A DNA stretch of 64,000 bases from Liopterus haemorrhoidalis. Taxonomy: Eukaryota > Arthropoda > Insecta > Coleoptera > Dytiscidae. The stretch spans positions 26,189,253 through 26,253,252 of the forward strand of contig OZ020625.1 of assembly GCA_963971575.1 (NCBI GenBank). Direction: 5' to 3'. Positions 20,696 through 31,611 of the stretch are shown here, one piece after another. Numbering within the stretch: position 1 is the stretch's first letter; each line of letters begins with the position of its first letter. The notes beneath the pieces are model-generated. The model worked only from the letters and a program-made list of their open reading frames with translations, did not search any database and was not told where the DNA came from. Position numbers and translations under genes: made by a program.

Positions 20696-21891
20696 TAGTC
20701 GGATTGCTGATAGGTGACTGTTACATGTATGTATCAAGTAGTGCATTCATATAATAATCTAGTTACCATTTTTCAGCGATTTTAAAAATGTTTTTTGTTA
20801 TTTGTCTTAGCTGTCAGTATCTGTTAATAATATTAAATAATACACCTTGCGGCCATTTATTAAATTCACAAACTTTAATTTTAAATCTGCTGGAATATTT
20901 TAATTCCAAAAAAGAGAACAATGTGCCATTTATTTCTCTATCTTGTGTCCATCAAAGAGTAGCAGCTGTCTTAAAGATTTCGGAATCAACAATTCGTAGA
21001 ATTATAAAATGTAATAAATATGTACTTCTCACTAACAAAATCACGAGAAAACGAAGGAAATTAAAATCTGAACCAGTTTATTTTATTGATACATTAGTAC
21101 AAACGTATGGTCATGAAGTACTAAGATTACCTCCTTATCACTGCCAGTTTAACCCCATTGAACTAATTTGGGGTATAACAAAAAATTATTATGATAAGAC
21201 ATATTGGTCAAAACGGATATAGTGATAACGAAGTTTTGAAAATGTGGCAAGTAGCCTGTGATCAAATTAGTTGTGAAACTTGGGCAAAATCTGTTAAAAA
21301 AATCGAAAATTTAATAAATGAATGGTGGGAAAGGGAAAGGATTTTTGATGATATTAATCCAATAATAATAAATACAAGAAATGACAGCGATAGTTCAGAT
21401 GACGACGATTTAATGCATTACAGTGACTAATTTTTTAAAAAATAAAAATAAACATTTAAATACAACTTGTAGCAATATATTATTTTTATATATGAATAAA
21501 TATATTTTTACTTAATATTTTATTACTTTGTACTTAGGGGAAACATAAAAATTTAATTTAATTAAACAACAAATTATAATCCAAAATTTACGTATGAGTA
21601 TAAGTTTTTCCTTATTTATAATTATTACCTTAAAATTAATAATTTTGTTTGTTTTACTACTGCTGTGAATTTATTTTCGTGCTCTTATTAGTAAAGATAT
21701 CTACGAATCATGCCGCTTCTTTCTAATGCTTTGTTTTTTATTAAAATAATTTGGAAGGTTAGTTGTCAATTTGCGTCACTATATGTTACTATGGGTATGC
21801 AAATAATTATAATGATATAGACAGAGAAAGCATATAGTATTGTATATCGATACTTGTAGCAACGAACAGTCACCTATCAGCAATCCGACTA
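20696..21891 (+). mobile_element. TA-type transposon relic with DDE transposase
   Basis: 1196 bp; ends TAGTCGGATTGCTGATAGGT in inverted orientation over about 30 bases, TA at 20694-20695 and 21892-21893. Encodes the degraded transposase at 20788-21430. Confidence 0.7.
20788..21430 (+). pseudogene. Tc1/mariner-superfamily DDE transposase relic
   Basis: Two overlapping frames. The first carries a helix-turn-helix piece (VAAVLKISESTIRRIIK) and then the catalytic end LRLPPYHCQFNPIELIWGI, where Pro-Pro-Tyr and NPIE-x-x-W mark the last acidic residue (Glu) of a DDE domain. The second frame finishes with an acidic tail (NDSDSSDDDDLMHYSD). The central catalytic part is deleted and there is a frameshift near 21200, so it is dead. 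Confidence 0.65.
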
Positions 21892-22127
21892 TAGCAGGGT
21901 AACATTTATGTAGTATCTATCAAGTCGTCAAAGATGAAACTTTTAGTTAATAATATTGCCAACTTTAACTGGTTATTATTTGACATTGGCTTAATATTTT
22001 ACCGTTCTGTTTTTTTTTTTTTTTTTTTTGTTGGGAAGTTACACCTCTCGCTTTTATCTTGTTTAAAGAAATCATTGTATGTTCTAAAAAATATCAAAAA
22101 CTTTTTTAAAAAATAAATTTTGTTGAA

Positions 22128-22290
22128 AATGGAACGGTCGGAAATTCGCACTATTATGAAGTATGAGTTCTTACGTGGAACTACGGCATCGCAGACCGCG
22201 CGAAACATTAATAGTGTATTTGGCTTTAGTATTACTACGCAGCAGACAATATCAAATTGGTTCGCCAAATTTCGTACAGGTAACTTAAAA
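22128..22290 (+). pseudogene. mariner transposase N-terminal fragment
   Basis: [20 protein letters not shown] and then [18 protein letters not shown] form the first helix-turn-helix of a mariner transposase. The open frame passes straight into reverse transcriptase sequence at about 22291, so an insertion or deletion has fused two unrelated elements in frame. No TIR was found. Confidence 0.65.
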
Positions 22291-22449
22291 ATCAAACTAA
22301 ATAAGAAAGAAATAAGTAACCACACAAAACTCCTAGTATACAAAACGATTTACCTACCCACATTAACATATGGTTGCAAGTCCTGGGTACTTTCCGATCG
22401 GCTTAAGAGCAAAGATCAAGTTGCAGAAATGAAATTTTTAAGAAGAGTA
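22291..22449 (+). pseudogene. Non-LTR reverse transcriptase C-terminal fragment
   Basis: [20 protein letters not shown] and MKFLRRVK are the post-catalytic region of a non-LTR retrotransposon polymerase (pattern Tyr-P-x-L-x-YG-x-x-x-W). The coding continues after the composite element as GVTKLDRIRSETIRED at 23470-23520, so the element at 22450-23468 landed inside this reading frame. Confidence 0.65.
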
Positions 22450-22704
22450 AAGGATTCCACACACCAGAGCGGCCGCGGTGGCGGCCACGGTGGCGATAAT
22501 GCAGCGGCCTAACGCAACCTAACAATACAATGAGACCACGCACATACAAGCGTTCCGCTATCTGAGAACGCCGCCGACTGCAGCGTTCAGTCTAGCGATC
22601 ACCAAACACTGGCGGCCGAACTCGACAAGTTGCGTTAGGCCGCGCGATATTCATTGTTTATATACCACAGAGTGAATATATTTAAGAAAATAATGTCGAA
22701 AATA

Positions 22705-22842
22705 GATAATTTAACAGAAAAAATCATAGATCAGTAAAGGATCATTTAATTTTGTATGACTTAGCACATCCTGATTACAAGAATATTAGGAAAACAAATA
22801 AAGTGTGGGACGAAATAGGAAAAGTTTTGGAAATTGATAGTA
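22705..22842 (+). pseudogene. MADF (Myb/SANT-like) domain fragment
   Basis: The frame reads SVKDHLILYDLAHPDYKN, then KVWDEIGKVLEID. The pattern Leu-Tyr-Asp-x4-Pro-x-Tyr-Lys-Asn and Trp-x-x-Ile is the MADF domain, the DNA-binding partner protein encoded by many Harbinger elements. The frame is interrupted by the MITE at 22843 and an upstream shift. It supports the Harbinger assignment of the host element. Confidence 0.6.
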
Positions 22843-23249
22843 AAGTCTGTTCCAAACGATTAGGCGGAACTAGATTTTGCAATCTAGTTACTTTCATCGT
22901 TTAAATAATGCTTTTCAGCCGTTTTGTTTAAGCTTTGTAAATCATACTTGCAACAAACATTTTTTGGTTAAGGTTAATATCATTTTAAAATGTCATTTTC
23001 TTTATATTTTGATTATTTGTGTCATTCTTAATACAAATATCCCATTTATTTATTTTTTGTCATTAAAATATGTAAGAAAATTAATTTAAGTTTGACATAT
23101 GTCATTCGTTTCCATGGTTTCATTGTTGGAATTTTAAATTTTGACATTCCAACGTGAAAAATGAAATAACCCAAGCAAGGTCCCATTTCGTGACAACCTA
23201 AAAGAACGAAATTCCCATTTAGTTCCGCCTAACCGTTTGAAACAGACTG
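22843..23249 (+). mobile_element. TA-type MITE, GTCTGTTCC family, copy 3 (nested)
   Basis: Same family as 7978-8386, 407 bp, TA at 22841-22842 and 23250-23251. Its position inside the MADF frame is shared by the other composite at 46823, so it was inserted before the composite spread. Confidence 0.75.
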
Positions 23250-23565
23250 TAAGTAGATTATTATTTTTCCTCTACATACAATTAATTATTCTATTGTATT
23301 CTCGCAATCAATATTATCATACAACTATATACCGTGATTCACTAACTGATCGCTACCGCTACCGCCACTCCCACCGCGTTAGTGTGAGGAGACCTGATCG
23401 CTAGTCGTATCGCTACCGTGGCCGCTACCGTGGCCGCCACCGCGGCCGCTTTGGTGTGTGGAATCCTTTAAGGGTGTCACTAAACTTGACAGAATAAGAA
23501 GTGAAACAATACGAGAAGACAAAACAACAGATACAGATAGAAGCAGTAGAAAAAAAAATTATGTG

Positions 23566-23815
23566 AAATGTGAATTTTCACACATTTCAGGGTTTTGCAG
23601 GTATTTAGTAAGTGAATGATGATTATTTGGGATGCCAAAACAAATTTTATATTAAAATATTTTTTTTGTTGATTTTAATTCGAACGCCTAATACCATTAT
23701 TTAGGTTTCTAAATATGTGCAGTAATTTTTTAATTTTTATATAGCAAGGTTCATTAAGTATTTTAAAAATTGCGCCTATGGCTTCCATTGGTTGTTATAA
23801 GTTCCACCCCTTTCA
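23566..23815 (-). repeat. Family A repeat, partial
   Basis: Begins with the GTGTGAATTTTCACAC palindrome and runs through AGGTATTTAGTAAGTG to TGCGCCTATGGCTTCCATTG, then breaks off. About 250 bp of the terminal part of the family. Confidence 0.7.
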
Positions 23816-24354
23816 TTATTTGTCCACTTAGTTCATACAAAACGTAATTTTGTCAAATTTAAATATCAATTTTTCGTAATTTAGCGCTTTAAAATTTTAA
23901 TAACATATTTGAATTAATTGTTTGTGGCCTTAAAAATAAGTAGGTCGTAAAATTTTGTTCCAAACTTGTTGCAAATTGGTTTGTAATGTTTTCTACAATA
24001 ATTTCAAAACTGCATTACTGTGATAAATCATATTTTGAATGTTATCTTCTCAAATATTTTTAATATCAGCCCTGCCTACGAAATCCTGTAAACTAAGAAA
24101 ATTCACAGTTTATATATTTTTTCAGATAAACAGGTTTCGTCGCATAAATGTTTACGTAATTCCTGCTAATGATATAAAAATAAAATTTCCTTATCAACTT
24201 ATTTAAGAGGATTAATTATTTTTTTAATCCCATACTAATTCATTTGTGGTTAACAAAACATCGAGATAACATTAAAATGTCTTTCTTATAAATTTCAAGT
24301 TATTTTTTGTACGTATTTTAACATGGAATATATTGGGTCTCGTGAAAGTGTAGT
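23816..24354. other. Unassigned AT-rich stretch before the tandem array
   Basis: No gene or repeat recognised. It might be part of the element that carries the array. Confidence 0.35.
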
Positions 24355-26160
24355 TATTTTTGGAAATTTGGATATTAAATCAAAAACTATATCTCAAAAA
24401 TGGTAAGAAATAGAGACCTAAGGTTTAAATCTTTAAAAAATTTAGTTTTACGATGTTTTTTCTGTATATTTGGTCCGTAATGACCTAAAACTAATTGGTA
24501 AAATTTTGATTTTATTTTGTAAATTTCAAAAATTCATATCTCAAAAATGGTAAGAGGTAAAGACTTGAGGTTTGAATTTTTGGAATTCTTACACCTTGTT
24601 TTGTCTATAAAAAATTAATGTTTGGTCCGTAATGACCTAAAACTATTGAAAATTTTGATTTTTTTGTAATTTTAAAAATTCATATCTCAAAAAAGGTAAG
24701 AAATAGAGACTTGAGGTTTGAATTTTTGGAATTCTCACACCTTGTTTTGTCTAGAAAAATATAATGTTTGGTCCGTAATGACCTAAAACTATTAGGGAAA
24801 ATTTTGAAACTTTTTGTAATTTTAAAAATTCATATCTCAAAAAAGGTAAGAAATAGAGATTTGAGGTTTGAATTTTTGGAATTCTCACACATTGTTTTGT
24901 CTAGAAAAATATAATGTTTGGTCCGTAATCACCTAAAACTATTAGGGAAAATTTTGATTTTTTTTGGAATTTAAAAAAATTCATATCTCATAAAAGGTAA
25001 GAAATAGAGACTTGAGGTTTGAATTTTTGGAATTCTCACACCTTGTTTTGTCTAGAAAAATATAATGTTTGGTCCGTAATGACCTAAAACTATTAGGGAA
25101 AATTTTGAAACTTTTTGTGATTTTAAAAATTCATATCTCAAAAAAGGTTAGAAATAGAGACTTGAGGTTTGAATTTTTTGAATTCTCACACCTTGTTTTG
25201 TCTAGAAAAATATAATGTTTGGTCCGTAATGACCTAAAACTATTAGGGAAAATTTTGATTTTTTTTGGAATTTTAAAAAATTCATATCTCATAAAAGGTA
25301 AGAAATAGAGACTTGAGGTTTGAATTTTTGGAATTCTCACACCTTGTTTTGTCTAGAAAAATATAATGTTTGGTCCGTAATGACCTAAACCTATTAGGGA
25401 AAAATTTTGATTTTTTTTGGAATTTTAAAAAATTCATATCTCATAAAAGGTAAGAAATAGAAACTTGAGGTTTGAATTTTTGGAATTCTCACACCTTGTT
25501 TTGTCTAGAAAAATATAATGTTTGGTCCGTAATGACCTAAAACTATTAGGGAAAATTTTGAAACTTTTTGTAATTTTAAAAATTCATATCTCAAAAAAGG
25601 TAAGAAATAGAGACTTGAGGTTTGAATTTTTGGAATTCTCACACCTTGTTTTGTCTAGAAAAATATAATGTTTGGTCCGTAATGACCTAAAACTATTAGG
25701 GAAAATTTTGATTTTTTTTGGAATTTTAAAAAATTTATATCTCATAAAAGGTAAGTAATAGAGACTGGAGGTTTGAATTTTTGGAATTCTCACATCTTGT
25801 TTTGTCTAGAAAAAATTATTGTTTGGTCCGTAATGACTTAAAACTATTAGGGAAAATTTTGATTTTAACGGAATTTAAAAAAATCTTATCTCAAAAAAGG
25901 TAAGAGATAGAGACTTGAGGTTTGAATTTTTGGAATTCTCACATCTTGTTTTGTCTAGAAAAAATTAATGTTTGGTCCGTAATGACCTAAAACTATTAGG
26001 GAAAATTTTGATTTTAATGGAATTTAAAAAAATCTTATCTCAAAAAAGGTAAGAGATAGAGACTTGAGGTTTGAATTTTTGGAATTCTCACATCTTGTTT
26101 TGTCTAGAAAAAATTAATGTTTGGTCCGTAATGACATAAAACTATTAGGGAAAAATTTGG
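24355..26160. repeat. Tandem array, 12 units of ~150 bp
   Basis: The landmark TTTGGTCCGTAATGACCTAA recurs 12 times (from 24471 to 26122) at steps of 146-152 bp. Each unit also has ATATCTCAAAAAAGGTAAGA and GGTTTGAATTTTTGGAATTC. Units come in variants that tend to alternate (GAAACTTTTTGT against GATTTTTTTTGG after the landmark), with a diverged pair at each end. It is followed at once by a family B repeat with a GACA microsatellite. Open frames in it are by-products. Confidence 0.88.
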
Positions 26161-26162
26161 AA

Positions 26163-26459
26163 AAATTTTTCATGTTTTTTTTCGTTTTATCAAAATTGTC
26201 TCAAATAAAAGTTGTCAGTTATTGCTTTTATAGCAACTTTTGTTCAATAATTTTTTTCGAAATATTTTTCTGTTGAAATATTCGCAAAAATCTTATAATC
26301 GACACGATTAAACTCCCATTTTTAGTCAACCGATTTTTACCAAAAGTTGATTAACTCGTGCCAGTGATGGCAGAAGCTTAAATATGAAGTTTCATAAAAA
26401 TCCTTTCAGCCGAATTTGCTCTGCACGTGTACATAGACAGACAGACAGACAGACGGACG

Positions 26460-26494
<35 letters not shown>

Positions 26495-26655
26495 GGACGG
26501 ACGGACGGACAGACAGACCGACAGACATCATGCTAAAAATAGTCAAAACGTTATGTAGGGACCTCAATTCGTGGAGATCCATCGAAATCTCGAAACGTCA
26601 AAATCGGTATGATCACAATACCTCCCTTATATATGTTGGCGGTCGGTAAAAATAG
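26163..26655 (+). repeat. Family B repeat with (GACA)n/(GACG)n
   Basis: Conserved blocks AAAAGTTGATTAACTCGTGCC, TTCATAAAAATCCTTTCAGC, an ACAGACAGACAGACGG microsatellite at about 26429-26528, then AAAATAGTCAAAACGTTATG and CAAAATCGGTATGATCACAA, ending near GGCGGTCGGTAAAAAT. Related copies: 39335, 48235, 63455 and a fragment at 27461. Confidence 0.7.
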
Positions 26656-26674
26656 CCTAGACCACACACTTCAC

Positions 26675-26910
26675 AAATGACTGTAGCAAAACTACAGGAA
26701 TTGGAGTTGGAACTTCATCATCATCCTCCATACTCACCAGACCTAGCCCTACCACTTCTTCCGCAATTTGGACAACTTTTTAGTAGGAAAACAGTTTAAT
26801 TCCGACAATGCTGTAAAACTGGCCTTCCAGGAATTCATTGACTCTCGTCCGCCAGAATTTTATACCACCGGCCTGAACAACCTGCCGCTTAAATGGTAAA
26901 AGTGTATAGA
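26675..26910 (+). pseudogene. mariner transposase C-terminal fragment
   Basis: VAKLQELELELHHHPPYSPD places it at the region between the second and third catalytic Asp of mariner. After a frameshift it continues NAVKLAFQEFIDSRPPEFY and GLNNLPLKW, the usual mariner end. No TIRs found. Confidence 0.65.
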
Positions 26911-27036
26911 CAATATACTTTGCATACTTTGATGAATAAAATAACTCCTTACATTTGTAAGTTATCAACCAACTTTGCCTTTTTTTCTACAAATTTCATC
27001 CTTACGACCTAATATAATAACTTAGCTTATACATAC

Positions 27037-27346
27037 CACTTGAGTTAGTTTTATAGGAATCCGGTAGATCGTTTTCTGGCGCTAGGTTAAAGCTATTATC
27101 AACACTCATGTGACCGCTGAAGTCCAATCTGCTGGCACTCTTGCATTTTTTTCCTAGTCTAATACTAATTGGACTCATACTTCGAGATACACTTCCACTA
27201 GCTGACCTCATCTGGATGTCCAATCGGGAGGAGATCGGACTGAACTCGCATTGGGTAAGACGCCGAGGGGTGGAATTTGAAATTGGGGATATTTCAGGAG
27301 AGGGGGGTCGTGGAGAATCAAAGTTACGACCTTGAACAGAGTGACC
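27037..27346 (-). CDS. bora: Bora, exon 4
   Basis: 310 bp, starting in phase 0 after a TTTCAG acceptor and ending with one base before a GTATGT donor. It encodes GHSVQGRNFDSPRPPSPEIS and then a run of Ser-Pro sites (SPISNSTP, SPISSRLD, SMSPISIRLG), ending LPDSYKTNSSG. The Ser-Pro cluster corresponds to the region of Bora phosphorylated by Cdk1, which creates the docking site for the Plk1 polo-box. Residues about 237-340 of the 511-residue product. No stop or shift. Confidence 0.88.
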
Positions 27347-27460
27347 CTGAAACAAATTTTCTTTAATGAGAATTGTTTTTCTACAGTGTAAATTTCCCTT
27401 AGTTTTTTTAGTTTTTTTTTCCAATCAAAAAAACAGAGCAGCCAATATTTAAAAAATCCT

Positions 27461-27525
27461 GTGGCCACCACAAAACCGACCGCCATCACAAAGTACTTGT
27501 ATAAAATACATTCTAGCAGCAGAGT
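27461..27525 (-). repeat. Family B end fragment
   Basis: TCCTGTGGCCACCACA and ACCGACCGCCATCACAAAG match, inverted, the terminal part of family B at 39905-39965 and 63760-63810. The CTGTGG...CCACAG core is a small palindrome. Confidence 0.6.
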
Positions 27526-27554
27526 AGAAATATATATATTTTTATTTATTTTAA

Positions 27555-28314
27555 GGCTGCGTATAACCCCCAGAGGTTACCAATTTCTTATACAAAACTA
27601 ACGATCTGAAATAAAATTAGTATCAATCTATACATCAAATTTTGCAACGAATTTTTATCTATCTAATAGGATATTTTTAATTGCAGAAACATTTATTGTA
27701 AAAATATTATCGCTCAATAACTTAATAATTGACATCAGCAACATTATTCTGTAATTTTTTAAATCTATTTATGGGTTTCAAATAACTTTTATATTTATAC
27801 AGTTTTGTGTAGATATGTTCAAATAATACGTCAACATTTTTTTCGACTTGATTACTTATAGTTTAGAACCCTCGTCGAAAAATATTATACTTGATGATAA
27901 TGGAATGCCACTTGGTACACGTATTCTTCACAAAAATTAAATAATTTTTACCTGTAACACCTATTTTGAGAACCGCGGCAGATTCAAGATGACGGCAAAT
28001 ATAGACTACCAAGTAAAATAACTATAAGTAGTTTTCACAATATAACAAAATAGCTAAAAATCTTTTTGTAGAATGAAGCTTTAGCTACAATTTGCCGCAT
28101 CGTACTCAAATATGCATCGATTGGTTTGCAAGATGGCGTCTATAATGCAATTTGCTTAATTACTATTACATAACAGTTTTTTCTACAATTTAAAATATCC
28201 TATTAGATAGATAAAAATTCGCTGCAAATTTTGATGTATAGATTGTTATTAATTTTATTTCCGATTATTAGTTTTGTATAAGAAACTATTGAGAACTATA
28301 GGGTTGTGCGCCGC
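27555..28314. mobile_element. Foldback MITE with TTAA duplication, 760 bp
   Basis: TTAA at 27551-27554 and 28315-28318 bounds inverted arms of about 125 bp (TTTCTTATACAAAACTAACG at the left, its complement at the right). A TTAA target is the rule for piggyBac and Kolobok elements. A truncated relative at about 45736-46069 also ends at TTAA. No coding frame. Confidence 0.6.
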
Positions 28315-28384
28315 TTAAATGGCCTTTGCTACTTTGGCAATTAGCCAGGACAATTTTTAATTTTTGAAAATTCCATAGTAATAG

Positions 28385-28833
28385 TAATACCCCGCCACTC
28401 GACGTTAATTCGTTTTGAAAAAGCGTCGAATAGCGATTACGTCGAGTGGCGAGTCGAATTTCTCCACAAGAAATAAAGAGAATCTTATGTACATATATAC
28501 ATATACATGTAAGGAAATACATATATGTATATGTTTTCCTTTTAGTTATGCTTGCATTTCTATCCTTTGGACCCATAATTATAAATATAAATCACTTATT
28601 TTAGCAAAAAACAAAAAGTTCATAGCAGCACTAAATCTGAGTTGTTGTCGTCAAGATATCTAGGCGCGAACTGCTGGCCATGCGTTCATTTAGCTTTGTT
28701 TACCAAAATATGTATCACGTGATCGGTACTCGACCACGCGTCGGATAGCGATGCTTCCGTCGACTCTCACTCTCGACATTTACGTCGAGTGGCGAAAACG
28801 TCGAGCTAAGAGGCAGTCGAGTAACGGGGTATT
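28385..28833. mobile_element. TIR MITE, 449 bp
   Basis: TAATACCCCG at the left and CGGGGTATTA at the right, each followed inward by an ACTCGAC-rich block (CCACTCGACGTTAATTCG; GGCAGTCGAGTAACG). Sub-terminal CG content is high for the region. Target duplication not resolved. Confidence 0.5.
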
Positions 28834-28974
28834 ACAGTACATAGAAAAAATACGAAAAATTTTTCAAAAATTTTGCACATTGCGTACGAGAGAGAAACGG
28901 ATACAAAAAATTTGTCGTAGCTTGTACTTGACGATACTCTAATAAACTAGAACGAAGTTCCCGTGAAAATTACT

Positions 28975-30054
28975 AGGTATGTTCGATTTGCACCTTCGCG
29001 TTATACTGCTAAACGCTAGCAGTAAAACGCTACAGTTAGCAGTTTACTACTAAAAACTGGTTACATACAGCGAGTTTAATTTTCTGTTCGATTTGTTTAT
29101 ACGTAAAGAATAAGAAGTACGTCTGACGTAAATGTTTAATGTCAGACAGATGTCAGATAACTTTCCAGGTTAAGAATCTTTTTACGATTTGGTTCGGAGA
29201 TTATCTTGGGTGTCGAATAGGATGACCAGACGTACTCTTTTTAATAGTATTATACTCTTTTTTCAGTAATATTTTCTATACTCTTACTTTTTATAAAAAA
29301 AACCTGAATATACTCTTTTTTGATGGTCACTTGTTTTTATTACTTCTAGTTTAGAAGTGAGGACCTTTTTTTTTGCTCATCACTTCTATTTTGGGAGTGA
29401 AGACCTTTGTTTTTTGCTCGTCACTAGTATTTTTGAATGAGGACCTCTGTTTTTTGCTCATTATTTGAATTTTTGGAGTGTAACTTTTTTTTTTTAGTAT
29501 ACTCTTTTTCTGTGAAAAAAGTCTGGTCAGCCTAGTGTCGAAAGGGTGAAAAATATTAGATATATTTAATGGATCTTGAAATATTATCAAATCCAGTATC
29601 ATCTGATTCAGATTTAGATTTTTCGAGTTCGGATGATGAAGTTATGAACTGTATTTGCGAGGTTTACAAAATGCCCCAGGATAGAAAAACTGAAAAATTT
29701 TGTAGAAACTATTGTCCCAGGATATTAAAAAAAAGAATTTGTAAGACATTAACCATCAAAGAATATAGTATAAATATCAAAACAAATATGCTAGCCATAT
29801 TCCTGTCAAAAAGTCAAAAACAAAGTACCAACCATTTATTCTTTATCTATGGTACCAACTCAAAAAGGTAAACAAACACAGCCGTAACAAATAATCCGCA
29901 AGAGAAGCAGCTGTAACTTTTTCGCAGTAGCGTCATAAACTGGCAGTAAATTACGACAAGTCGAACAGATTTGCAGTTACTGCGAAACAAAACGAACAGA
30001 TTTTTTTAACGCGGCAGTAAACAGTAACTGCAAATGTGCAAATCGAACACACCT
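28975..30054 (+). mobile_element. Composite element, copy 2 (hAT inside 3-bp-TSD element)
   Basis: 1080 bp, ends as in copy 1, flanked by ACT (28972-28974, 30055-30057). The nested hAT is 29218-29534 with the same GTGTCGAA duplication. The leader frame from 29569 (MDLEILSNPVSSDSDLDF) is longer here and continues MPQDRKTEKFCRNYCPRI. Same orientation as copy 1. Confidence 0.78.
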
Positions 30055-30173
30055 ACTACTACTGTAAAATAGTGTACTACTGGCTGCTCTGAAAAAAAAC
30101 AAGGTCATACAAATCCTATGTTGCCTAAACTTCGTTCTTAAAAAAATAAAATAAATAAAATATAGTAACTTAC

Positions 30174-30495
30174 AATTGGACTTCCAATGGGAGACAGCTT
30201 ATTATGTATCGGTGATTCTTGTAAAGATTCTTCACTTTCTTCTTGGAAATGAAACAGCCTTCTACAAAGCGAACTGTTCCGATCTTCTTGTGTCTGGTCT
30301 TGTTTAAATGTGAAATAAGGTTTAAGTGCTTCTTCTAATTCAGGTGGGAGGGTGGGGGGCAAAGTCAGAACAGTCTGACTTGAAGCATCACAGTATTCTT
30401 TTGAAGTCGATTTAGGAGATGATTCATTAACTAATGGCTCAGTCTTCAATTCTTCATTCCATGGACTAGGAACGGTATGGGTCTCATTAAAATAT
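30174..30495 (-). CDS. bora: Bora, exon 3
   Basis: 322 bp, one base completing Lys and then 107 codons, ending in phase 0 at a GTAAGT donor; the acceptor reads TTTTTTAG. Product: TVPSPWNEE (vertebrate Bora has VPSPWT here), then DASSQTVLTLPPTLPPELEE and LKPYFTF, matching the conserved SQT-LSLP and YF core, then SLCRRLFHFQEE and SPIHNKLSPIGSP, matching the conserved SLRRKLF and Ser-Pro block. This is one of the best conserved parts of the family and fixes the gene identity. Confidence 0.93.
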
Positions 30496-30551
30496 CTAAA
30501 AAAGAAAATATTTAAAAATATCTTCTTTACATCAATGATTCGCAACTAATA

Positions 30552-31585
30552 CCCTTTTCACACTAGAACTTTAAGATCGGATGTTAAAGTGAATGTGTCT
30601 TTAAACGCTAATGTGAAAACATATGACCTCGTCTAAATACAAGCGATGTTTAAGACAGAGATCTGCGTCTTAAACATCGTCCGCATTGCCATCATAATTT
30701 CTATTATAAAAAAATACTCTTTGAATTTGTGCTGTCAACATTTTATATTATCATAAACAAGAATACTGTACTATTGACATCTGACACTACTGATAGAGGC
30801 GTTACTGCATTTTACATCATGGCTGACTTTGGTAGGATATTTTTGACAGGTTCAATGGTATCTTCATGTGATATTTATTGAAATTAATTTATTATTCAAT
30901 ATGAGGGTTGCGTTAAATGAAATTTTCCGTTTTCTCAGTGCCCAAGTAACCTCTATGGTTATAATTGAAGGTAATAAGGCTTTTTTGCCACGTTTCGGAA
31001 CACGATGAAAACTTAGGTCTCTATCACGACCTACTTTTGCATTGCAAAGATAAACACAACAATTCACGTTGCATTTAATTTTTCTTGCAATTTTAAAGAC
31101 ATTTTTTTAAAAACTTGCTATGAAAAAACAGTAAACAAACTCGACTATCCTACAACCGTCAGTTTCTCAAAATCTCACTAGAGGCGCTTCAGTTATTGTC
31201 AGTTGACAATATCGCCGTTATAAGAAGTTTATACTTATTGTTATAATTAAATTATTTATTTTAATAATGTGTTTAATAAAATACAGAGCTACAATAATTG
31301 AGATAAAATGTATCGACTTGCATGTTAATACAGGTGTAATATATTCTCTATTGTAGTGCCTTTATTGTAGAATGAAATGAAATATCCATATTTGTTTATA
31401 ATAATTCAAAATGTGCGTCTGCGCAGACAGTTCAAAACTGATAATTTCATGACGGTAACTTAAGGACAAAATTACTGTAGCTGATGACAGCACCAGAGAT
31501 TTAAACATCAAGTGTGAAAGCATACCGATGTTAAACATCGGTGATCTTTAAGTTTACTCGTCTTAAAGTTCTAGTGTGAAAAGAG
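30552..31585 (-). mobile_element. TIR element encoding a THAP protein
   Basis: Inverted ends CCCTTTTCACACTAGAACTT and CTCTTTTCACACTAGAACTT (complement at the right) extend for about 26 bases, flanked by TA on both sides (30550-30551, 31586-31587). Sub-terminal repeats with TTTAAAGATC and GATGTTTAAGAC add to the arms. It contains the THAP frame 30864-31067. P elements normally make 8-bp duplications, which I do not see, so the superfamily is open. Confidence 0.6.
30864..31067 (-). CDS. THAP-domain ORF of a transposon
   Basis: 67-residue frame from ATG 31067: MNCCVYLCNAKVGRDRDLSF then HRVPKRGK. It has Cys-x3-Cys and the FHxxP motif of a THAP finger, but the second half (Cys-x-x-His) cannot be read before the stop. 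It is probably the first exon or a truncated end of a transposase. Confidence 0.45.
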   Translation of the reverse strand: MNCCVYLCNAKVGRDRDLSFHRVPKRGKKALLPSIITIEVTWALRKRKISFNATLILNNKLISINIT

Positions 31586-31611
31586 TATGATGTGGCATGG
31601 GACGATTCTAA

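Larger units (their letters stand above)
22450..23468 (+). mobile_element. Harbinger-like composite element, copy 1
   Basis: Ends AAGGATTCCACACACCA in inverted orientation. The sub-terminal parts are unusually GC-rich (GCGGCCGCGGTGGCGGCCAC). It carries a MADF-domain fragment at 22705-22842 and a nested TA-type MITE (22843-23249) directly in that frame. It is inserted in a reverse transcriptase relic. The same composite, with the MITE at the same base, lies inverted at 46823-47826. TSD is AT-rich (TA or TAA) and not certain. Confidence 0.65.
20605..27036 (-). other. Bora intron 4, repeat-filled
   Basis: 6.4 kb. Contains a Tc1/mariner-group relic (20696-21891), a mariner/reverse transcriptase chimera (22128-23520) split by a composite element, a partial family A repeat, a 12-unit tandem array, a family B repeat and a mariner C-terminal relic. 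A 15-bp hairpin (GGATCTGTGTTAACT and its near complement) sits at 20642-20693. No host exon was recognised. Confidence 0.75.

Noticed and set aside
24355..26160. Regular repeats that might be taken for a CRISPR-like array
   Set aside because: Repeats are contiguous ~150-bp units without unique spacers, in an intron of an animal gene.
27141..27489. Frames on both strands overlapping bora exon 4
   Set aside because: They are in other phases or run across the acceptor; only the 27037-27346 frame fits the neighbouring splice phases and the Ser-Pro pattern of Bora.
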